Of a stretch of 19,037 nucleotides of DNA, positions 5,739-12,502 are shown piece after piece. Location: assembly GCA_002780705.1 (NCBI GenBank), contig PEUP01000064.1, positions 10,795 to 29,831 of the forward strand. Reading direction: 5' to 3'. Each line of letters starts with the position of its first letter. Within the stretch, counting starts at the first letter, position 1. This stretch comes from Elusimicrobia bacterium CG03_land_8_20_14_0_80_50_18 (GTDB lineage Bacteria; CG03). The notes under the pieces were generated by a model. That model searched no databases, was not told where the DNA came from, and saw only the letters and a program-made list of their open reading frames with translations. The translations under genes were made by a program, and so were the position numbers.

Positions 5739-8009
5739 ATGAGGAAGAAATTTCTTCTCTACGCCGCCGTGATGGGACTGAGCGGAATCACCGCCCAGAT
5801 ACTACTCCTCCGGGAACTGCTGGTTTCTTTTTACGGCAACGAATTCTCCATAGGGATAATCCTGGCAAACTGGCTGCTGCTTGAGGCGGCAGGGGCTTCT
5901 CTGCTCGGGCCGGCGCTTGCGCGAGCCCGTAAAAATTTCAGCATCTTCATCGGCGCGACAATCCTCTTCTCACTCGCCTTTCCCTTTTCCATATATCTGG
6001 CGCGGGTCTTTAAAAATTTTCTGCCCACCGTCCAGGGCCAGGGCCTGGGCATATCCGCCATATTCTGCGCGTCCTTTCTCTCCCTACTGCCTTCAAGCCT
6101 TCTGCACGGAGCGCTCTTCACATCCTGCTGCGAGCTTCACAACAGGGGCGGCGAAAAATCGCCCGGCGTTTTCAGCGTCAGCTCCGTCTATATCTTTGAG
6201 GCGGCCGGCACACTTCTCGGCGGAATTACCCTCAGCTTCCTGCTTCTCGAGCGCCTGAATTCGTTTGAAATAGCTTTTCTCGTCGCTTTTCTCAATTTCG
6301 CGGCCTGTTTTTTTCTGCTGAAGGGAAAACGCTCTTCTCTCATTCCCGCGCTTGCGGCCGGGGCGGCGCTTTTTCTGCTCCTGGGCCCGGGGGCGGGCAA
6401 TCTGCATCTTCTCACAGCCCGAAAACAGTGGAGCGGCCACGAACTGCTTGAATACAGAAACACAATTTACGGAAATATCGCCGTCACAAAGAGAAGCGGC
6501 GAATACAGTTTTTTTTTAGACGGCTCCCTTGCCATAACGGCCCCGAATCCCGACATAACAGCCATTGAGGAATTCGCACACATTCCCCTTCTCTCCCATC
6601 CCTCGCCGCGCGATATTCTCGTCATAAGCGGCGGAGCAGGAGGCGCCCTCGGCGAGATTTTCAAGCACGGCCCCGCAAGCGTGGACTACGCGGAACTTGA
6701 CCCCGCGGTGCTGGAGCTCCTGCGCAAATACCCTACGGAACTGTCAGAAAGCGAACTCTCCGACAAAAGACTGCGTGTGAAATACCTCGACGGCCGGCTC
6801 TTCCTCAAAAAAACTCCCCGTAAATACGATGTCATACTCACGGGCTTTTCCGACCCTTCCACACTTCAGGTGAACAGATTTTTCACGGAGGAATTTTTCG
6901 GCCTCGCCGCGGGCAAACTCAGGGAAGGTGGAATTCTCGCCTTCAGACTGCCTGGATCGCTGACTTATATGAATCCGGAAATGAGGGATATGAACGCCTC
7001 CGTACGGCGAGCGCTGGAAAAGTCCTTCGCGGAGACGGCTCTGATTCCCGGCGACGGCAGTCATCTTTATATGGCGTCTCAGGGAAAAATTGCCCTGAGC
7101 GCGGAAAAAATGATGAAGGCGGCAAATGACCGCTCTATTTCCGCGAATCTGATCACGCGGGATTATCTTGACTACAAATTGAACGGGCGGCGTCTGCAGC
7201 GCTTTGAGGAATCCCTTGACGGGAGCCCCGCCGCGCCAAACAGGGATTTCAGGGCAATGGCCGTTTTTTACAGCGTCGCGCACTGGAACGCGATGTTCGA
7301 TCCGGGCTTCAAAAAGGCCTTCACCTTCATTGAAAAAATAAATATGCCCGGCGCGGCATCAGCGGCCTTTTTTATTTTTCTGCTCTTTGCCGCCTCGGCC
7401 TTCCTGAGGAAGGGAGCGAAACCCGCCCTCTTTTTCTCAATATTTTCCACGGGCTTCGCGGGAATGCTTTTTGACCTCATGCTGATATTCGCCTTTCAGG
7501 CGCTCTACGGCTATGTGTTTCACTGGCTGGGCCTGCTTGTGACCGCCTGCATGTCGGGCACAGTCATCGGCGGGCTCTGGATGAAAAGATTTATTGAAAA
7601 AGGCGGGGAAGGCGGCCCGGCCCTGCTGAAACTGGAGGCGGCGCTGGCGCTGTTTGCGCTTCTGCTTGCCGCGCTTTTCCTGAACGAAAGCGGCGCAAGG
7701 GCACTGCTCCTGCCTGAATTTGTCCTCAAGAGCGTATTCCTTCTGCTCTCTCTCGCTTCCGGCCTCTTCATAGGCGCGGAGTTTCCTCTCGCCAACAGCC
7801 GCTATCTGAAAAACACGGGAGCCCTCGGGGGCGCCGCCGGCGTCCTCTACGGAGCGGACCTTCTGGGCGGATGGCTGGGCGGAATCGCGGGAGCGCTCGC
7901 CCTCCTTCCCGTGCTGGGCCTGGCGGAAAGCTCCGCCCTCATAGCCTTCGTGAAATTGCTGAGTTTCGCGCTTCTATTTTTCGCGCTCAGAAGCCGCCTC
8001 TCCGCTTAA
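5739..8009 (+). CDS. Integral membrane protein with spermidine-synthase-like (Rossmann methyltransferase fold) domain
   Basis: This 756-residue fusion has an N-terminal bundle of hydrophobic helices (about 5-220), a soluble domain (about 235-525) and a C-terminal helix bundle (about 540-755), the fused MFS/spermidine-synthase layout. The soluble domain has DILVISGGAGGALGEIFKH (292-310) where spermidine synthases have GGGDGG, ELDP (319-322) for the adenosyl ligand, DGR (351-353), and TGFSDPST (368-375) where they have a D-x-x-D type segment. The usual Asp of GGGDGG and the first Asp of the second motif are missing, so classical aminopropyl transfer is unlikely. It abuts the radical SAM gene with no spacer, and translational coupling is likely. 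The two products are probably both membrane-located and functionally linked. The substrate is unknown. Confidence 0.82.
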   Translation: MRKKFLLYAAVMGLSGITAQILLLRELLVSFYGNEFSIGIILANWLLLEAAGASLLGPALARARKNFSIFIGATILFSLAFPFSIYLARVFKNFLPTVQGQGLGISAIFCASFLSLLPSSLLHGALFTSCCELHNRGGEKSPGVFSVSSVYIFEAAGTLLGGITLSFLLLERLNSFEIAFLVAFLNFAACFFLLKGKRSSLIPALAAGAALFLLLGPGAGNLHLLTARKQWSGHELLEYRNTIYGNIAVTKRSGEYSFFLDGSLAITAPNPDITAIEEFAHIPLLSHPSPRDILVISGGAGGALGEIFKHGPASVDYAELDPAVLELLRKYPTELSESELSDKRLRVKYLDGRLFLKKTPRKYDVILTGFSDPSTLQVNRFFTEEFFGLAAGKLREGGILAFRLPGSLTYMNPEMRDMNASVRRALEKSFAETALIPGDGSHLYMASQGKIALSAEKMMKAANDRSISANLITRDYLDYKLNGRRLQRFEESLDGSPAAPNRDFRAMAVFYSVAHWNAMFDPGFKKAFTFIEKINMPGAASAAFFIFLLFAASAFLRKGAKPALFFSIFSTGFAGMLFDLMLIFAFQALYGYVFHWLGLLVTACMSGTVIGGLWMKRFIEKGGEGGPALLKLEAALALFALLLAALFLNESGARALLLPEFVLKSVFLLLSLASGLFIGAEFPLANSRYLKNTGALGGAAGVLYGADLLGGWLGGIAGALALLPVLGLAESSALIAFVKLLSFALLFFALRSRLSA

Positions 8010-8205
8010 CGCCCCGCCTGTTTCGGCTTAGCGACGGGGAAAAGATATATGACCTCCTGACCCTCCCCGGGGCGGGAAGCGCTATGTCCCCGCTCTTTGA
8101 GAATGCGGAATAAACTCTCTCGTTTTATCAGATATGCCAGCGCTTGAAAATCCGCGGCGATAGACTGCAGGTAAAGGAGAGCTAAATTAAATTGCTGACA
8201 TCGGG
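8010..8205. other. Convergent intergenic region with repeat and hairpins
   Basis: No convincing gene. It holds a bulged hairpin right after the stop codon (CCCC at 8012-8015 pairs GGGG at 8036-8039, with inner GCC/GGC), a GC-rich stem around 8068-8085, and the right copy of the 34-bp repeat (8123-8156). A plus-strand reading frame continues through 8113 but overlaps the preceding gene in another frame and resembles nothing I know. None of the hairpins has a strong U-tract. Confidence 0.5.
8123..8156 (+). repeat. 34-bp direct repeat, right copy
   Basis: TTTTATCAGATATGC, two variable bases (CA), then GCGCTTGAAAATCCGCG. It is identical to 4344-4377 except for the two central bases. The minus-strand promoter-like elements are conserved here (TTTTCA at 8145-8150, 17-nt spacer, TAAAAC at 8122-8127), but they point at the 3' end of the membrane protein gene, with no gene to serve. 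Confidence 0.85.
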
Positions 8206-8209
8206 TCAG
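8195..8209 (-). terminator. Possible weak terminator of the beta-barrel-like gene
   Basis: On the minus strand, CTGAC-CCGAT-GTCAG (5-bp stem, 5-nt loop) overlaps the stop codon at 8206-8208 and is followed by CAATTTAATTT. The stem is short, so strength is doubtful. Confidence 0.3.
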
Positions 8210-9186
8210 TAGCCGAACTGCACTTCCAGGCGGAAAGTAAATGACGCGACGGACGAATATTCTCCGAAGTCGTCGCGGGGCCAGTCATTGGCGGGCTCAA
8301 GCTCGTAAAAAACCCAGCCCTTGTAAAAATTGCGCCGGAAGCGGACGCTGGCTCTGTAATTTTCAACTATGTGACGGTCGTCGGATATTCCCGACATGCC
8401 GAGCGTGTATGAAAGGGCGTTCCGCTCTGATATCTGCTGCTGGAATCCTATGTAGCTCTCCCAGTGATAGTCCACATCGGGGTCTTCAAATATAACGCTG
8501 TTGCCCCAGCGCAGGATATTGCTCTCAGCGAACATCCTCTCAACGCCCAACTGAAGAGTTTTTCTCCAGCCGTCCAGGCGCTGGCGGCGGGCCGTGGCGC
8601 TGAAGCGGATCTGAGAAACTTCCGTCAGAGGAAACAGATGCCTGTAATACGCGCGCGCATAGGGGTTGAGTGGCGTTTCGGCCTTCATGCCCCCGCCGAA
8701 ATGCAGCCTTGACAGCATCGTGTCAAGCACGCTATATCTCAATCCCACATCGGCACGGTCGCCGTAACGGGCCTGGCGGGCTCCGGTTTTTACAATCTCT
8801 CCGGCACTGACGGGAACAGGGTCTTCGTTCTCGTCACTGATAATCAGCTTCAGTTTCTTGCTCACCTTCGGCAGATGGACGCTCGCGTGCAGAAAGCTGC
8901 GCAGGTAGGCCTGCCCGCCTTCCGAGAATATCAGGTCACTGCGGAGCCGGAGAATTGATCTCGCCGGCACCTCCTCAAGAACCCTTTCATCGCTGAAAAA
9001 GTCGTCAAACCACTCCACGGGAGCGTGCAGTTTTTTTGATATGAAATCGTGCGTGCTGTCCCAGAAACGCATCCGCTCAATGAGGTTACCGTCTTCCAGC
9101 TCCTCAGCGAAAGCCTGCGTTATGACGGAAGCAACGCACAGAAAGACAAAGAACAGCGCGGGGCGATATAGTTTCATCAGCTTCAT
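8206..9186 (-). CDS. Predicted outer-membrane beta-barrel-like protein, function unknown
   Basis: This 326-residue protein has a signal peptide (hydrophobic PALFFVFLCVASVITQAFA at about 9-27, AFA|EE cleavage). The mature part has alternating polar/aromatic strands typical of an outer-membrane barrel: repeated blocks such as FSATARRQRLDGWRKTLQLG, HWESYIGFQQQISERNALSY and NYRASVRFRRNFYKGWVFYE. It ends FRLEVQFGY with a terminal aromatic. The segment before the barrel (about 28-75) includes SKKLHAPVEWFDDFFSD. I recall similar unannotated proteins with a GW-x-FYE-x-EP...R block in proteobacteria but know no function. Two in-frame ATGs (9186, 9177) are possible. A TATAAA (9199-9204, minus strand) lies 12 nt upstream of the first. 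It is divergent from serA. Confidence 0.75.
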   Translation of the reverse strand: MKLMKLYRPALFFVFLCVASVITQAFAEELEDGNLIERMRFWDSTHDFISKKLHAPVEWFDDFFSDERVLEEVPARSILRLRSDLIFSEGGQAYLRSFLHASVHLPKVSKKLKLIISDENEDPVPVSAGEIVKTGARQARYGDRADVGLRYSVLDTMLSRLHFGGGMKAETPLNPYARAYYRHLFPLTEVSQIRFSATARRQRLDGWRKTLQLGVERMFAESNILRWGNSVIFEDPDVDYHWESYIGFQQQISERNALSYTLGMSGISDDRHIVENYRASVRFRRNFYKGWVFYELEPANDWPRDDFGEYSSVASFTFRLEVQFGY

Positions 9187-9327
9187 AAGGTCAAATAATT
9201 TATATTAACGGCCGGCACCTCTTCCGGAACTCAATTATGCAAGACTTTTCGCGAACTTACAAGTGCGGGAGAAATTGCATTAAGGATTATTGATTTATGC
9301 GCGGAAATTTGAGATTATTGGGTCGCT

Positions 9328-9332
9328 GGAGG
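9328..9332 (+). promoter_or_regulatory. Shine-Dalgarno site fixing the serA start
   Basis: GGAGG lies 5 nt before ATG 9338. It selects this start over an in-frame TTG at 9290 that would add 16 residues with no family counterpart. Confidence 0.8.
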
Positions 9333-9337
9333 ATGAT

Positions 9338-10507
9338 ATGTATAAAATTTTAACGCTCAACAAGATCGCGAAGGAAGGTCTTGATGTTTTTCCGCGGGAT
9401 AAGTATGAAGCAGGCGACGCCTTCGCCCTGCCCGACGCTATAATACTGCGCAGTTTCAAAATGCACGATATGGAACTGCCTGAATCTCTGCTTGCTGTAG
9501 GCAGGGCCGGTTCCGGCGTCAACAACATCCCTCTTGACGCCTGCTCCGAAAAAGGAATCGTTGTATTCAACACCCCGGGCGCCAACGCCAACGCTGTCAA
9601 GGAGCTCACCATAGCCGGCCTGCTCCTTGCCTCGCGCGATATCGCCGGAGGCATAGCTTACGCCCAAACATTAAAAGACAAAGGCGACGAAGTGCGCGCG
9701 CTCGTTGAAAAAAACAAAAAACAATTCGCGGGAACTGAAATCGCCGGAAAAACTCTCGGCGTGCTGGGACTCGGAAAGATCGGCGTCATGGTGGCCAACG
9801 CCGCCCTTGAGCTCGGTATGAAAGTCACAGGATGCGATCCTTTTCTCTCCGTGGAATCCGCGTGGGCTCTCTCCTGCGATGTGCGGCGCGCAAAAAAAAT
9901 GGAAGATATTTTCGCCGAGGCGGATTATATCACACTGCACATGCCTCTCAACAGCTCAACGCGGGGCATGATAAACAAAGAAAAACTCAGCCTCATGAAA
10001 AAAGGCGTCAAACTCCTCAATTTTTCGCGCGGCGAGATAGTGGATACAGACGCTCTGGCGGAAGCTCTTGAGACAGGCAGAGCGGACCGCTATGTCACGG
10101 ATTTTCCCGACGAGAAAGTGCTGAAAATGAAAAATGTCATAGCAATACCCCACCTCGGGGCGTCCACCGAGGAAGCCGAGAACAACTGCGCCGTCATGGC
10201 GGCCTCGCAGCTCAGAGATTTTATTGAGACCGGCAATATCAAAAACTCGGTGAACTATCCCGACTGCGAGCTTGAGCCGTCTTCAGAGTTCAGATTGCTT
10301 GTCATGAACAGAAACATACCCAACATGGTCAGCCAGATATCTTCCCTGCTCGCTAAGGGGCGGATGAACATCGTTGAGATGCTGAACAAAAGCAAAGGCG
10401 ATTACGCCTACTGCATCATTGATATACCTGAAAAACCCGGCCGTGATATCATCGCGGATATGCTGAAGATAGACGGCGTGATCCGCACCCGCCTCATCCG
10501 AAAATAA
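9338..10507 (+). CDS. serA: D-3-phosphoglycerate dehydrogenase
   Basis: This 389-residue NAD-dependent 2-hydroxyacid dehydrogenase commits 3-phosphoglycerate to serine synthesis. The Rossmann motif GLGKIG is at 144-149 with acidic Asp167. The catalytic residues are Arg231 (NFSRGEIVD), Glu259 (DFPDEKVL) and His272 (PHLGASTEEAE). The last ~70 residues (318-389) form an ACT regulatory domain, suggesting serine feedback. It is the short form without the intervening allosteric domain, and its length matches the ~390-residue family found in clostridia and Bacteroidetes. The start at 9338 was chosen for its GGAGG site. It is monocistronic, convergent with tRNA-Gln 12 nt downstream; DUF1015, often a serine-gene neighbour, is 3.5 kb away. 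Confidence 0.96.
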   Translation: MYKILTLNKIAKEGLDVFPRDKYEAGDAFALPDAIILRSFKMHDMELPESLLAVGRAGSGVNNIPLDACSEKGIVVFNTPGANANAVKELTIAGLLLASRDIAGGIAYAQTLKDKGDEVRALVEKNKKQFAGTEIAGKTLGVLGLGKIGVMVANAALELGMKVTGCDPFLSVESAWALSCDVRRAKKMEDIFAEADYITLHMPLNSSTRGMINKEKLSLMKKGVKLLNFSRGEIVDTDALAEALETGRADRYVTDFPDEKVLKMKNVIAIPHLGASTEEAENNCAVMAASQLRDFIETGNIKNSVNYPDCELEPSSEFRLLVMNRNIPNMVSQISSLLAKGRMNIVEMLNKSKGDYAYCIIDIPEKPGRDIIADMLKIDGVIRTRLIRK

Positions 10508-10519
10508 AATGGATATTTT

Positions 10520-10593
10520 TGGCTGCGGGGGGAGGAATCGAACCTCCACGGACGGCTTCAAAGACCGTTGTCCTACCATTAGACCACCCCGCA
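10520..10593 (-). tRNA. tRNA-Gln (TTG)
   Basis: This 74-nt cloverleaf includes an encoded CCA. The acceptor stem is TGCGGGG/CCCCGCA with G discriminator, the D arm is GGTCTAATGGTAGGAC, and anticodon stem ACGGT/GCCGT encloses loop CTTTGAA with anticodon TTG. The T arm is GGAGG-TTCGATT-CCTCC. The palindrome TTATCTGATAA (10597-10607) abuts its 5' end. No clear promoter was found. Confidence 0.95.
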
Positions 10594-10668
10594 AATTTAT
10601 CTGATAAGGCAGGCCGGGCTCTGCCCACCCTCTTACAAAATATCGTCCGCTTCAGGCAGACTCCTACA

Positions 10669-10717
10669 AAGATTCCTCGGCTTCCTGCCTGCCGGCAGGC
10701 AGGTGACTCGGAATGAC
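10669..10717 (-). repeat. Dispersed palindromic element, copy 2, with 20-bp perfect palindrome core
   Basis: Read on the minus strand it begins GTCATTCCGAGTC and ends GAGGAATCTT, as copy 1 at 199-235, but the core is CCTGCCTGCCGGCAGGCAGG (10684-10703), a perfect 20-bp palindrome. Together the copies suggest a mobile or amplified element with fixed ends and a changing hairpin core. Confidence 0.75.
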
Positions 10718-10721
10718 AAGT

Positions 10722-10739
10722 CCGAAGGGATGCCTTCGG
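10722..10739. repeat. Hairpin CCGAAGG-GATG-CCTTCGG downstream of spoVG
   Basis: A perfect 7-bp stem with a 4-nt loop lies 20 nt after the spoVG stop codon and 4 nt from the dispersed repeat. There is no U-tract on either side, so it is more likely part of the repeat cluster than a terminator, although it could stabilise the spoVG 3' end. Confidence 0.5.
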
Positions 10740-10759
10740 CAAATGTCCCTCCTGGAAAA

Positions 10760-11140
10760 TTATTTTTGTTCTTCCGGAGGACGGCCGACGCTGTCAGAAA
10801 CAGCGGGCCCCTGAAGAGGCTGTGCGCTCTTATCAGCTCCGGCAGTGTCAGCGGATACCGGAGCGGACCGGGCCTCGCCGGCCTTTTTGGCGAGCGCCTG
10901 TTTATATTTTTCTATCACGGCATTATCCAGACGATGCCTCATCTCGGTGGTAATGGGATGGGCCACATCCCGATATTTGCCGTCCTTTTTCTTCTTGGCC
11001 GGCATGGATATGAAAATACCTTTTTGCCCCTCTAACACCCTTATGTTGTGCACGACAAAAGACGCGTCAAAGGTGACGGCGGCAAAGGCTTTCATCATCC
11101 CGTCTTCGCGGAGAAAAATCCTCACATCGGTAATTTCCAT
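10760..11140 (-). CDS. spoVG: SpoVG family RNA/DNA-binding regulator
   Basis: This 126-residue protein starts MEITDVRIF and carries the full SpoVG core: FVVHNIRVLEGQKGIFISMPAKKKKDGKYRDVAHPI and the following TTEMRHRLDNAVIEKYKQALA helix. SpoVG proteins bind nucleic acids and act as pleiotropic regulators in firmicutes, spirochaetes and others. The start at 11140 is fixed by GGGAGGT 6 nt upstream; an upstream in-frame ATG (11164) would add residues unlike the family. After about residue 85 comes a ~40-residue Ala/Pro/Ser-rich tail, probably disordered. It lies 77 nt downstream of ispE, an association also seen around ispE-spoVG in Bacillus. It is probably the last gene of the DUF1015-TPR-lipoprotein-ispE-spoVG run. 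Confidence 0.96.
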   Translation of the reverse strand: MEITDVRIFLREDGMMKAFAAVTFDASFVVHNIRVLEGQKGIFISMPAKKKKDGKYRDVAHPITTEMRHRLDNAVIEKYKQALAKKAGEARSAPVSADTAGADKSAQPLQGPAVSDSVGRPPEEQK

Positions 11141-11146
11141 TCCACT

Positions 11147-11153
11147 ACCTCCC
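11147..11153 (-). promoter_or_regulatory. Shine-Dalgarno site fixing the spoVG start
   Basis: GGGAGGT lies 6 nt before ATG 11140 and excludes the longer in-frame reading from 11164. Confidence 0.85.
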
Positions 11154-11217
11154 GCTTGCATCATCCCTCATCCCTGCGGCAACTCCGCTTCAGTCGGATA
11201 TTACAGACTGATTTATT

Positions 11218-12030
11218 TTACAAAAAGCGGACGATTTTACAAGAAGTCTCCATCGCGGCGAATTTCTTAGCGGCGGCGGGGTCATTGAATATACCAAAGA
11301 CAGTGGAACCGCTGCCGGTCATAAGGGCTCTTCCGGCGCCGGCCTCAAGAAGCTTTTTCTTCTTCGCCTCGAGCTCCGGCCGGAGGCTGAAAGCCGCTTC
11401 CTCAAGGGCGTTGTATAACACGAGGCGTCCGGGCATCCTGTAGTCTGCCCCGCGGAAAGAGCTCCCGGGCAGGCTGTCGAAATGTTCATAGACCTTTTTG
11501 GTTGAGAGCGGCCGGCCGAAGCAGAGGACAACCGCGCCATTTATCTTCCTCCGGGACGGCTCCAGTTTTTCGCCCCTCCCTCGTATCCATACAAACGGGG
11601 ATCTCATAAGAAAGAGCGGCACATCTGAACCGAGCCCGGCGGCTATAGCCATTTTTGATTTTTCCGTCAGGCGAAGCTCCCACAATCTGTCTATGGCTTT
11701 TATGACGGCGGCGGCATCGGAACTTCCTCCGCCCATGCCCTGCCCCGGAGCTATTCTCTTCACAAGTTTGATCCGGACGCCGGGAAAAGGGCACTGTTTC
11801 CGGATGGCGAGCGCGGCGGAGACACATATATTCTTCCGGCCCCGAGGGAGCGGCCATGGCGAATCCATATCAAGACTGATGCCGTCGCATTTCTCAAGAG
11901 TGAGACTGTCCGAGAGGCTGATTTTGCCCGTGAGACTGACTATTTCGTGAAAACCGTCAGGGCCGGCCGGTTTTTTAACATCCAGAAAAACATTGAGCTT
12001 CGCCGGCGCTTCCGTTTTAATTTTTTTCAC
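11218..12030 (-). CDS. ispE: 4-diphosphocytidyl-2-C-methyl-D-erythritol kinase
   Basis: This 270-residue GHMP kinase phosphorylates the 2-hydroxyl of CDP-methylerythritol in the non-mevalonate isoprenoid pathway. Motifs seen: APAKLNVFLDV with catalytic Lys11 (9-19), GFHEI with His28, the glycine-rich ATP loop PGQGMGGGSSDAAA (95-108), GSDVP with catalytic Asp136, PLSTKKVY, and the C-terminal MTGSGSTVFGIF. The start is a GTG that overlaps the 3' end of the upstream lipoprotein gene by 14 nt, so translation is probably coupled. It is somewhat shorter than the ~285-residue E. coli enzyme but has all motifs. Its neighbours recall the lolB-ispE order of gammaproteobacteria. Confidence 0.97.
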   Translation of the reverse strand: MKKIKTEAPAKLNVFLDVKKPAGPDGFHEIVSLTGKISLSDSLTLEKCDGISLDMDSPWPLPRGRKNICVSAALAIRKQCPFPGVRIKLVKRIAPGQGMGGGSSDAAAVIKAIDRLWELRLTEKSKMAIAAGLGSDVPLFLMRSPFVWIRGRGEKLEPSRRKINGAVVLCFGRPLSTKKVYEHFDSLPGSSFRGADYRMPGRLVLYNALEEAAFSLRPELEAKKKKLLEAGAGRALMTGSGSTVFGIFNDPAAAKKFAAMETSCKIVRFL

Positions 12031-12502
12031 ACACGATATCGCTGACTTCTATGTCGGCGGAGCCCTTTCTGAAATAGACGAGGAACCTCACGGGGGAGCC
12101 GTCGACCATAAATGCCGTCATTTTTTTCAGATGGAAGGGATTTTTCGCGAAACGGAAATATATTTTGCCGCCGCGGCTTTTGACCGATTTAATAAAAGCC
12201 GATTTTCCTTTCAGAGCGTCAATGACTTCCGAGGCTATCGCCGACGCCCGCTCATCTCTGAAACCGGAACCCATGGCGTCTATCAGAATAAAATCCGTGA
12301 CACCGGAACCGCTTTTGAGAGCACAGGAATAATAACCTTCGGCGAAGCCCCTCAGCCTCATATCCCCGAACATTGAAAAATTTTCCCGGGCGAAAACAGA
12401 CCTCGCATGAAGCGCGCCGGCAGAGTGAGGAGCGCGAAGGCCGGCGCAGGAAATCAGAAAAAAGAAAAAAAGAGCGGCAAAACGGATATCAGTGCGCGGC
12501 AT
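12017..12502 (-). CDS. Putative LolB-like outer-membrane lipoprotein
   Basis: This 161-residue protein has a lipoprotein signal: hydrophobic AALFFFFLISC, lipobox LISC, lipidated Cys19. The mature part has a GDMRLRGFAEGYYSCALKSG segment followed by VTDFILIDAMGSGFRDE, resembling the opening beta-strands of LolB/DUF4292-type folds, which shuttle or receive lipoproteins at the outer membrane. The context agrees: it lies between a TPR protein and ispE, where lolB stands in other bacteria. It is shorter than typical LolB (~200 residues), and similarity is too weak for certainty. Start and stop overlap both neighbours by 14 nt. What is seen is a lipoprotein; LolB-like function is inference. Confidence 0.7.
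   Translation of the reverse strand: MPRTDIRFAALFFFFLISCAGLRAPHSAGALHARSVFARENFSMFGDMRLRGFAEGYYSCALKSGSGVTDFILIDAMGSGFRDERASAIASEVIDALKGKSAFIKSVKSRGGKIYFRFAKNPFHLKKMTAFMVDGSPVRFLVYFRKGSADIEVSDIVCEKN

Noticed and set aside
8010..8113. Possible small gene or SRP RNA in the convergent gap
   Set aside because: The plus-strand frame has no plausible start of its own and no recognisable motif; the SRP RNA tip sequence (GGAAG...AGCA arrangement) is absent on both strands.
9290..9337. Upstream TTG start for serA adding 16 residues
   Set aside because: The strong GGAGG lies directly before the internal ATG 9338, and the extra residues have no counterpart in the family.
10494..10742. Minus-strand 82-codon reading frame after spoVG, preceded by a GGAGG
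   Set aside because: It starts at TTG, runs through the repeat cluster and into the tRNA-Gln gene; its residues are translated palindromes, so it is not a real gene.
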